Below, one piece after another: positions 1-5,943 of a DNA stretch of 5,943 nucleotides. Below the pieces are notes generated by a model, which searched no databases, had not been told where the DNA came from, and was given only the letters and a program-made list of their open reading frames with translations. A program made the translations under genes and the position numbers. The stretch spans positions 1 through 5,943 of the forward strand of contig DHHB01000037.1 of assembly GCA_002403075.1 (NCBI GenBank), written 5' to 3'. Positions within the stretch are counted from its first letter, which is position 1. Every line of letters begins with the position of its first letter. This DNA is from a bacterium UBP1_UBA4783. Its GTDB lineage: Bacteria > Krumholzibacteriota > Krumholzibacteriia > Krumholzibacteriales > Krumholzibacteriaceae.

Positions 1-2916
1 GTCGATACCTACACGATCGTCTATTATTCCTTCGAGCCGAACAGCTGGCAGGGGTGGACGCGTGTCGATAACACCGCGCAGCCGGACACGTTTTGGCACA
101 TCGAGGATTACCTCGAGCCCGAGCTTGCTGGTTTGCCGGGACCTATCGAGGGAACGAAGTCTCTCTGGTGCGGCGCGCCTCCCGGGCCTGCGAGCTATAT
201 GTGCCCGTGGCGGAACGCCCCCGGCTACGGGAACCTCTGGGATCAGTGCTACGGCTGCCGGGTGTTCAACATCTACGGTGGGGTGACTTTCTCCTACCGT
301 ATCCGCACCGATCTCGAGCCCGACCGGGACTTCGTTCGCGTGTACTACTACAAATCCTTTTTGGAGGACTGGATCGAGATCGCCTCTTACACCGGGGAGA
401 CGGATGTCGCGGCGAGCCATACCGTCAACTCGACCCTCGGGACGAAATTCCGCTTCCGGTTCACGTCCGACGCCGTTGGAAGCGACGAGGACGGCCTCTT
501 CGATTCGAACGGCGCCGTGCATCTGGACGAGCTCACGATAAGGAACTGGGGCGAGGTCGTCGATTACGAGGATTTCGAGACGGGGACGGATGGCGCGCAG
601 CGCTGCAACAGCTGGGGATGGTGGCCGGCAACCGAAATCGCCTGGCCGTTCGGCGGATTCTCGAAGCTGCGAGCCAATCTCCAAGATATCGATCCCTGCA
701 ACGAAAACATGACGACTCAGATCGCCTTTTTCGCCGAGGGCGGCTGTGAGCCGAGCGTTGATTATCCCGGGCTCTGCTCCACGCCGCCGTGCAGACCCGC
801 CTCCTCCATGGGGCAATGGTCGGTCGCGTCGTGTCAAAACGAAATGGTCGTCTCTCCCGTCATAGACCTCACGAAATACTCCGCGGCGAAAAGCCACGTT
901 CAAGACGCTGCGATTCCCGCAGGCGACCTCGCGAACCTCGGCCCCGCGCACCTCAGCTTCACGGTCTACAAGGATCTCCCGCCGGAGAACCTCGTCTTCT
1001 ACACGTGGCGCGTGCGCGGCGTGGACGTCTCGGGATGCCGGCGGCTCTGGAGCGCGTTCGCGGGAGCGAGCGAGCGCGGAGAGCGGCCCGGTTACCAGCG
1101 GCTGACCTTCGACGTCGGCGCCTTCAGCGATTATTGCGATTCGATACAGGTGGCGCTCGGCGTCGTCGACATGTGCGACGCGTGGTACGGAGGAGCCTGC
1201 GCGGAGCACACGCCCGCGCCGTGGTTCGACAACGTGGAGATACGCCGCGCCGTTTCGCCCGACCCGCAGTGGTCATACTGGGCGGGGAACCTCTTTCAAG
1301 ACAACTTCCCCGAAAACGAGTACGACTATCTCGCGAGCTTCGTGCGCGCAGACGCCGCGGTCGATATCAATCCGCCGGGCAACCCCGCGATACGCCCCGG
1401 GGATTCGGTCGTCGTCGAATGCCGGCCCGCGCGAGGCGGTCCCCTCGGACTCGATCCGGCGGGCGGCCCCGCGGTCTACCTGCACGTGAAGTGCACCGGC
1501 ACGGGCGGCGCCCCGATCCCGCCCGATCTCGCCGGACCGGCGCTCGCCGGAACGTACGGCTCCTACAAGAGCGACGACGGCGTTTGGACGATCATACAGG
1601 GGGACAGCGCGCGGACCTCGGCCGGGATATCGCCAAGCGCCTACATGTTCGATCTCAACGACTCGCTCTTCCAGCGAGGGCATCTTGTCGAGTACTACTT
1701 CACGGCGCGGGACGCATCGGGCCTCGAGTCGTCGTTGCCGCGCTGGGCCCGGTCGTACGGCCCCTACTTCGAGTTCACGTGCCTGCCGACGCTCGGGAGC
1801 GACATCCTCTTCGTCGACGATTACGACGGGATCGGGTGCTTCCAGGGATCGGTCGAGATGTATTGGAAGCACGCATTCTGGACAGGGAAACTGCTGCACG
1901 ATCGATACGACGTGAACGCTCCGAGCTCGCTCGTTTCGAACGGCCCGGGAAGCCGCGCGAAGAACTTCCATCTCACGAGCGTGTACAAGATGATCATTTG
2001 GGACAGCGGCGATCTCGTATGCGGAACGATCAGCGAGGGCACGCTCTACAGCGATAAGAGCAACGACGCTCAGAGGCTCGTCGACTGGATGAGCCTCTCC
2101 GAGCACACGTGCGGTCTGTGGATCTGCGGCGACGACATCGTGTACGATCTCGACGGATCGACGGCCGCTTCCGCGTTCAGCCTTTTCAACGCGTGCGGCG
2201 TCTACTTCGTCGCGACGAGCTTCTTCGATGCGACCGGCGGCAGTACGAGCGGAGGCGTCGCGAGCCCGCTTCTCACGGGCCACTCCGACGCGGGCATCTT
2301 CGTCCATGGGGGCGTGCCCGACAAGTTCTACGCGTACGGCGACTGTCCGGTTATCAACCGGTTCGATTGCCTCGGGAAGATGGGCACCGGCAAGCACGCC
2401 CTGAGCTATCCCGACTACGGGAGCAACCACTACTACGCCGCGGTCGCGAACGAAACGACCAACAACGGCGGCTATCCGGTCCGCACAATGTGGTTCGGAT
2501 TCAGCTTCCAGTACATCCGCGACGACGTCAATGCGACTACGCTCGACCGTGTCGAGATCGCGATGGACGTTTGCGACTGGATGCAGATACCGTTTTCGAG
2601 AGATATCCCTCCCCCCGTGGACGCAGGAGATCTCCCTTGCGCCTTCGCGCTATCGCAGAGCTTCCCGAACCCCTTCAACCCGTCGACGACGATCCGCTAC
2701 GACCTGAAGGCGAAGGGGCTCGTGACGATCAAGCTCTACGACGTCTCGGGACGTCTCGTGCGGACGCTCGTGGACGGGATCAAAGACGCCGGAAGCTACT
2801 CGGCCGCATGGGACGGGAGGAACAACCTCGGTTCCGCGGCCGCGAGCGGGATCTATTTCTGCAAGATGGAGACGGGGGGTTGGAGCGCGACGCGCAAGGT
2901 CGTGATGTTGAGATAA
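1..2916 (+). CDS. Large secreted multi-domain protein with C-terminal FlgD-Ig/T9SS-type sorting domain, 5'-truncated (paralog A)
   Basis: The frame is open from base 1 to TAA at 2914-2916 (971 codons). It aligns with gene 2 from residue 60 of that protein onward, so about 60 N-terminal residues, including the signal peptide, should lie upstream. Modules by window residue: 1-185, MAM/jelly-roll-like (WQGWTRVD, IEGTKSLWCG, PGYGN, acidic DEDG loop at 162-165, closing at YEDFE); 186-421, a second beta-sandwich with DPC, CQNE, LVFYTWRVR, LGVVDMCD and CAEH; 422-598, Ig-like (FQDNFP, IRPGDSVVV, YYFTARDASG); 599-865, Rossmann-like alpha/beta (DILFVDDYDG, IIWDSGDL, LWICGDD, FGFSFQYIRDD); 880-971, sorting domain with PNPFNP at 889-894, DVSGRLVRTL, WDGRNNLG, SGIYF and terminal KVVMLR. 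Seen: domain order and motifs. Known: PNPFNP domains sit at the C-terminus of exported proteins in the FCB group. Inferred: secreted or surface protein. Substrate and activity are unknown, and domain names rest on recognition by eye. Confidence 0.88.
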   Translation, partial: VDTYTIVYYSFEPNSWQGWTRVDNTAQPDTFWHIEDYLEPELAGLPGPIEGTKSLWCGAPPGPASYMCPWRNAPGYGNLWDQCYGCRVFNIYGGVTFSYRIRTDLEPDRDFVRVYYYKSFLEDWIEIASYTGETDVAASHTVNSTLGTKFRFRFTSDAVGSDEDGLFDSNGAVHLDELTIRNWGEVVDYEDFETGTDGAQRCNSWGWWPATEIAWPFGGFSKLRANLQDIDPCNENMTTQIAFFAEGGCEPSVDYPGLCSTPPCRPASSMGQWSVASCQNEMVVSPVIDLTKYSAAKSHVQDAAIPAGDLANLGPAHLSFTVYKDLPPENLVFYTWRVRGVDVSGCRRLWSAFAGASERGERPGYQRLTFDVGAFSDYCDSIQVALGVVDMCDAWYGGACAEHTPAPWFDNVEIRRAVSPDPQWSYWAGNLFQDNFPENEYDYLASFVRADAAVDINPPGNPAIRPGDSVVVECRPARGGPLGLDPAGGPAVYLHVKCTGTGGAPIPPDLAGPALAGTYGSYKSDDGVWTIIQGDSARTSAGISPSAYMFDLNDSLFQRGHLVEYYFTARDASGLESSLPRWARSYGPYFEFTCLPTLGSDILFVDDYDGIGCFQGSVEMYWKHAFWTGKLLHDRYDVNAPSSLVSNGPGSRAKNFHLTSVYKMIIWDSGDLVCGTISEGTLYSDKSNDAQRLVDWMSLSEHTCGLWICGDDIVYDLDGSTAASAFSLFNACGVYFVATSFFDATGGSTSGGVASPLLTGHSDAGIFVHGGVPDKFYAYGDCPVINRFDCLGKMGTGKHALSYPDYGSNHYYAAVANETTNNGGYPVRTMWFGFSFQYIRDDVNATTLDRVEIAMDVCDWMQIPFSRDIPPPVDAGDLPCAFALSQSFPNPFNPSTTIRYDLKAKGLVTIKLYDVSGRLVRTLVDGIKDAGSYSAAWDGRNNLGSAAASGIYFCKMETGGWSATRKVVMLR
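2661..2792 (+). repeat. Near-identical repeat copy 1, inside the sorting domain of paralog A
   Basis: These 132 bases match 5812-5943 at 130 positions. The differences are C2704/A5855 (Leu/Met) and A2732/G5883 (Lys/Arg). The last 60 bases match exactly. The block covers the PNPFNP motif and the following beta-strands. Upstream flanking sequence diverges at once (codons for LSQS against LAQN). The right boundary cannot be set because copy 2 runs to the window edge. Confidence 0.95.
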
Positions 2917-2919
2917 ATC

Positions 2920-2948
2920 AATGGGGGATCATTTCCAGCGAATGGGGG
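2920..2948 (+). repeat. Short direct repeat AATGGGGG in the intergenic gap
   Basis: AATGGGGG occurs at 2920-2927 and again at 2941-2948, 21 bases (seven codons) apart. Each copy carries an ATG (2921 and 2942) in frame with gene 2. The second copy supplies the G-run that serves as the probable ribosome binding site. The 34-base gap between the genes shows no stem-loop followed by a T-run and no recognisable promoter, which favours co-transcription. The repeat may be chance. Confidence 0.6.
2944..2948 (+). promoter_or_regulatory. Probable ribosome binding site of paralog B
   Basis: GGGGG lies eight bases before ATG 2957, an acceptable spacing for a purine-rich Shine-Dalgarno element, although it is not a canonical AGGAGG. 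It helps decide among four in-frame ATGs (2921, 2942, 2951, 2957). The others have no comparable element at normal spacing. At 2951 the G-run is too close. Confidence 0.45.
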
Positions 2949-2956
2949 CGATGGAT

Positions 2957-3028
2957 ATGAAGAAAGCATTAGTACCGATCGTTCTCGCGACGGTTCTCGT
3001 CGCGGTGTATGCCGCGCCCGTCGGCGCG
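2957..3028 (+). other. Signal peptide region of paralog B
   Basis: Residues 1-24 show a basic start (MKK), then a hydrophobic core (ALVPIVLATVLVAV), then small residues. Plausible signal peptidase I sites follow Ala19 (VYA) or Ala24 (VGA). No lipobox cysteine is present, so this is not a lipoprotein signal. It supports Sec export to the periplasm, which fits the C-terminal sorting domain and the many cysteines. Confidence 0.8.
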
Positions 3029-5943
3029 CGGGAACCCGTGCGGCCGCAGCTCCGCTTCGAGCGGCCGTGGTCGCCCGAGGAGTTTCCGGAGATCGCCGAT
3101 CCGGGGCTTCGCGGACTCTACGAAGAAGCCGCGGTCGACACCTACTGCATGGTCTGGTACGACTTCGAGACGAACAATTGGCAGGGGTGGACGCGCGTGG
3201 ATCTCACGGAGCAGCGGGGAGTCTTTTTCCACGTGGACGATTTCGCGGGGCTCGGAGGAGGGAGCTTCGGGTTGCTCGCGCCGATCGAGGGGGCGAAATC
3301 GATGTGGTGCGGCGCGCGGCCGAACGCGGGGGATCCGTATTTCTGCGCGTGGCAATCAGCGCCGGGATACGGACATGCTTGGACGCAGCTCCTCACGACG
3401 GGCGCGCGGAGCTTCGTGGGCGCGATCACGTTTTCGTACGAAATCGTATGGGATTCGGAGACCGGATACGATTCCACGGTCGTCGAGTACGACGCTGGGG
3501 GCGGGAACTGGGTCGAGCTCGCCTCGTACACGGGGCGCGGGGATGCGAGCGCGTCGCATTTCATACCTCTCACTGCGGCGGCGACGAAACTGCGGTTTCG
3601 GTTCGCGTCCGATGGGGCATGGGACGACGAGGATGGAATCGTAGATACGGACGGCGCCTGCATCGTCGACGCGGTGCTCGTATCCGATGCGGGCGGGTTC
3701 GTGAGCTTCGAGAATTTCGAGAGCGCGCCCACGGGTGCGACGAGCGCGGGCATATGGACGGCCGAACCGAAACCCGCGTACGGAAAATATTCCGGCCTGA
3801 GGAGCAATTTGCGCGACGAGGATCCGTGCGGAGAGAACCTTGGGAGCCAAATCGTTTTTTGGATCGGCTCTCCGCATCAAAGCTCGATCTACCCGGGACA
3901 GTTCGACACGCCTTTCTGCCTCGGCTCGGGGGGCCACGAGGCGCCCTGCCAGAACGAGGCGGTCTATTCGCCGTATATCGACATGACGAGATATTCGACG
4001 AACCGCAACCACGTGCAGAACGCCGTCATTCCTCCGGAGGAGCTGCCCCTGCTCGGCGGCTGCCGGTTGCGCTTCACCGTCTATCGGGATATGCCCTTGA
4101 GGAACCTCGTGTTTTACCAATGGGCCGTGAGAAAGATCGTCGACGGCTGCCCGGGGAAATGGCGGGATTTCACCTTCGGGTACTACGCGGACGACGGCGT
4201 GTACGCGCACATCAATCTGGACGTGAGCCACTTTCTCAGCGGCGACGATCCGGTCCAGATCAGGCTCGGCGTCGTCGACATGTGCGACCAATGGTATCTC
4301 GTAAACGGCGATTGCGCGGAGCATACGACCACGCCGTATTTCGACAACGTGCGCCTCTACCGCTACAGCACATCAGGTCCGCAGTGGGGATACAGGGATC
4401 TCGACCTCTTTCAGGACAACTTCCCCACGCAGGAGCTCGACCTCGAGAGCATCGTGAGAGCGGACGCCGCGAACGACATCAACTGGAGCAGCAATCCGGT
4501 CATTCGCCCGGGGGACTCGATCGTCGTCGATTGCGCCTCGCCTCTCGGGGGCGGCATCGCGGCCGACCCGGTCTTCGGCGGTCCGGCGGTGTACCTCCAC
4601 GCGAAGTGCGAGTACATCGGCCCCGCGCCCGCGAAGCCGGACCTCGCGGGGCCCGCCCTCGCTGGGAGCGTATTGAGCGGGTCGCCTCCGGCGCCCGTGA
4701 GCTTCAACTACGTGAGCGACGACGGCGTCTGGACGAAGATCCAGTGCGCCGAGGCGCGCACGAGCGGCGGCTCGGTCGTCCCGGACAAGTACATGGTCGA
4801 TCTCAATGACGCGCTCTTCACGCGCGGCTACATGATCGAATACTACTTCACGGCCCGGGATAACGCCGGCGTCGAATCGGCTCTCCCGCGCTACGCGCGC
4901 TCGGGGTCGCCGTATTTCGAGTGGACGTGTCTCCCGACATTGAACAGCGACGTGCTCTTCGTGGACGACTTCAGCGGCCGCGGATCGTTCGCCGGGGCGG
5001 TCGAGCAATACTGGATGCCGGTGTTCGACGCCGTGCTCCCTCCGCCGAACAACAACGTCGACAAGTACGACGTGAACGCCCCGAGCTCGGGCGTCTCGAA
5101 CGGCCCGGGAAGCCGCGCGAAGAACGCTCATCTCGCGAGCGCGTATCGTAGTATCGTCTGGGACAGCGGCGATCTCTCAACTTGCACGATCAGCGACGGC
5201 ACGAGCGATTCCGATAAGAGCAACGATGTCCAGATGCTCATCGATTGGATGAACCTCTCCGGACACGGCTGCGGTCTCTGGGTCTGCGGGGACGCCGTCG
5301 TGTACGATCTCTCCCATTCGTCCTCTCCGGCGGCCGCCCAGCTCGTGGGGACGCGGTGCGGCGCGAATCTCGCCGCGTGGAGCTACTTCAATGAAACGGG
5401 CGGCTACACGGGCGGCGGCATCGTCAATCCGCTCGTCACCGGCCACGCCGACGCGGGCGTCTTCGTCCACGGCGGGGTGCCCGACAAATTCTACGTCTAT
5501 GGCGGCTGTCCTCTCATCAACCAGTTCGACTGCCTCGAAAAGACGGGCACCGGGGCATACGCCCTGAGCTATCCCGATTACGGAGGCACGAGCTACTATG
5601 CCGCCATAGCGAACCAGACAACCAACGTCGGCGGCCATACAGTTCGGACCATGCTGTTCGGCTTCAGCTACCAGCACGTCCGCGACGACGTGTTCTCGTC
5701 GCCGATCGACCGGTTCGAGATCGCGCGGGACATGTTCATGTGGATGAACTGCGCGACGAACCCCGATGTCACCGACGCGAAGACCCCGCTCGTCTACGCG
5801 CTCGCCCAGAACTTCCCGAACCCCTTCAACCCGTCGACGACGATCCGCTACGACATGAAGGCGAAGGGGCTCGTGACGATCAGGCTCTACGACGTCTCGG
5901 GACGTCTCGTGCGGACGCTCGTGGACGGGATCAAAGACGCCGG
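2957..5943 (+). CDS. Large secreted multi-domain protein with C-terminal FlgD-Ig/T9SS-type sorting domain, 3'-truncated (paralog B)
   Basis: The frame stays open through the last base (995 codons plus two bases). By alignment with paralog A, about 40 more codons are missing, giving a full length near 1,036 residues. ATG 2957 is chosen because MKK and a hydrophobic run follow at once and a G-run lies eight bases upstream; 2951 is possible. Modules by residue: 1-24, signal peptide; 25-59, linker; 60-255, MAM/jelly-roll-like (NWQGWTRVD, IEGAKSMWCG, DEDG loop at 224-227); 260-474, second beta-sandwich (DPC, CQNE, LVFYQWAVR, LGVVDMCD, CAEH); 475-660, Ig-like (FQDNFP, IRPGDSIVV, YYFTARD); 663-932, Rossmann-like (DVLFVDDFSG, IVWDSGDL, LWVCGDA, FGFSYQHVRDD); 945 onward, sorting domain with PNPFNP at 954-959. 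Against paralog A it has about ten extra residues in the Ig-like module and about four early in the alpha/beta module. It follows A by a short gap and is probably in the same operon. Function is not assignable. Confidence 0.9.
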   Translation, partial: MKKALVPIVLATVLVAVYAAPVGAREPVRPQLRFERPWSPEEFPEIADPGLRGLYEEAAVDTYCMVWYDFETNNWQGWTRVDLTEQRGVFFHVDDFAGLGGGSFGLLAPIEGAKSMWCGARPNAGDPYFCAWQSAPGYGHAWTQLLTTGARSFVGAITFSYEIVWDSETGYDSTVVEYDAGGGNWVELASYTGRGDASASHFIPLTAAATKLRFRFASDGAWDDEDGIVDTDGACIVDAVLVSDAGGFVSFENFESAPTGATSAGIWTAEPKPAYGKYSGLRSNLRDEDPCGENLGSQIVFWIGSPHQSSIYPGQFDTPFCLGSGGHEAPCQNEAVYSPYIDMTRYSTNRNHVQNAVIPPEELPLLGGCRLRFTVYRDMPLRNLVFYQWAVRKIVDGCPGKWRDFTFGYYADDGVYAHINLDVSHFLSGDDPVQIRLGVVDMCDQWYLVNGDCAEHTTTPYFDNVRLYRYSTSGPQWGYRDLDLFQDNFPTQELDLESIVRADAANDINWSSNPVIRPGDSIVVDCASPLGGGIAADPVFGGPAVYLHAKCEYIGPAPAKPDLAGPALAGSVLSGSPPAPVSFNYVSDDGVWTKIQCAEARTSGGSVVPDKYMVDLNDALFTRGYMIEYYFTARDNAGVESALPRYARSGSPYFEWTCLPTLNSDVLFVDDFSGRGSFAGAVEQYWMPVFDAVLPPPNNNVDKYDVNAPSSGVSNGPGSRAKNAHLASAYRSIVWDSGDLSTCTISDGTSDSDKSNDVQMLIDWMNLSGHGCGLWVCGDAVVYDLSHSSSPAAAQLVGTRCGANLAAWSYFNETGGYTGGGIVNPLVTGHADAGVFVHGGVPDKFYVYGGCPLINQFDCLEKTGTGAYALSYPDYGGTSYYAAIANQTTNVGGHTVRTMLFGFSYQHVRDDVFSSPIDRFEIARDMFMWMNCATNPDVTDAKTPLVYALAQNFPNPFNPSTTIRYDMKAKGLVTIRLYDVSGRLVRTLVDGIKDA
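5812..5943 (+). repeat. Near-identical repeat copy 2, inside the sorting domain of paralog B, cut by window edge
   Basis: This is the partner of 2661-2792, at a constant offset of 3,151 bases with no gaps. It contains the PNPFNP motif (residues 954-959) and the DVSGRLVRTL strand region. All 42 other fully visible codons are identical to paralog A even at third positions, unlike the rest of the gene pair. The window ends inside this repeat, so its true length is unknown. Confidence 0.95.

Noticed and set aside
133..135. TTG as possible start of paralog A
   Set aside because: The same frame is open back to base 1, and those residues (VDTY...WQGWTRVD) align with residues 60 onward of paralog B, so the real start is upstream of the window.
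1273..2430. Long antisense open frame (385 codons) opposite paralog A
   Set aside because: It is Arg/Ala/Val-rich, as expected from the reverse complement of GC-biased codons, and lies entirely across a sense gene with paralog-supported conservation. No recognisable domain.
2917..2950. Terminator or promoter between the two genes
   Set aside because: Only 34 bases, with no GC stem plus T-run and no convincing -35/-10 pair. Co-transcription is simpler.
3356..4324. Antisense open frame of 322 codons
   Set aside because: Another GC-driven shadow of paralog B; no ribosome binding site or domain signal seen.
3067..4809. 580-codon + strand open frame overlapping paralog B in another phase
   Set aside because: Arg-rich, low-complexity composition without domains. 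The true frame is the one starting at 2957, which aligns throughout with paralog A and carries a signal peptide.
4373..5131. Antisense open frame opposite paralog B whose start resembles that of the antisense frame in paralog A
   Set aside because: The resemblance follows from the sense-strand similarity of the paralogs. It does not indicate a conserved antisense gene, since the two frames differ in length and are broken at different places.
1..5943. Mobile element, CRISPR, phage or defence system
   Set aside because: No transposase, terminal inverted repeats, spacer-repeat array, integrase or nuclease motifs. The only repeats are the paralogous coding segments and one short intergenic repeat.

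Overview
This window is almost entirely coding. It holds two very large, head-to-tail genes on the + strand that are paralogs of each other, separated by a 34-base gap. The first lacks its 5' end (the window opens inside it) and ends at a TAA at 2914-2916. The second starts near 2957 and is still open at the last base. There are no RNA genes, CRISPR arrays, transposases or other genes. The sequence is GC-rich with strongly GC-biased third codon positions, which explains the many long spurious reading frames on both strands.

Both genes encode secreted, cysteine-rich proteins of about 1,030 residues with the same order of modules: signal peptide (visible only in gene 2), two MAM/jelly-roll-like beta-sandwich modules, an Ig-like beta-sandwich module, a Rossmann/GATase1-like alpha/beta module that begins at an [IV]LFVDD strand, and a C-terminal PNPFNP domain of the FlgD-Ig / T9SS type A sorting type. 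That C-terminal domain is typical of exported proteins in the Fibrobacterota-Chlorobi-Bacteroidota (FCB) superphylum. With the high GC and the overall module style, this suggests an uncultivated FCB-lineage bacterium such as Candidatus Eisenbacteria or a relative. The lineage is inferred from style, not from a marker gene.

The two proteins are about half identical in the N-terminal modules and clearly more similar in the alpha/beta module. They are nearly identical at DNA level in the C-terminal domain: 130 of 132 bases, with no synonymous difference. This points to recent recombination or gene conversion of the export/anchoring domain between tandem copies. The short gap, with no visible terminator or promoter, suggests one operon. 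No enzymatic function can be assigned. The best description is a tandem family of cell-surface or secreted multi-domain proteins of unknown role.
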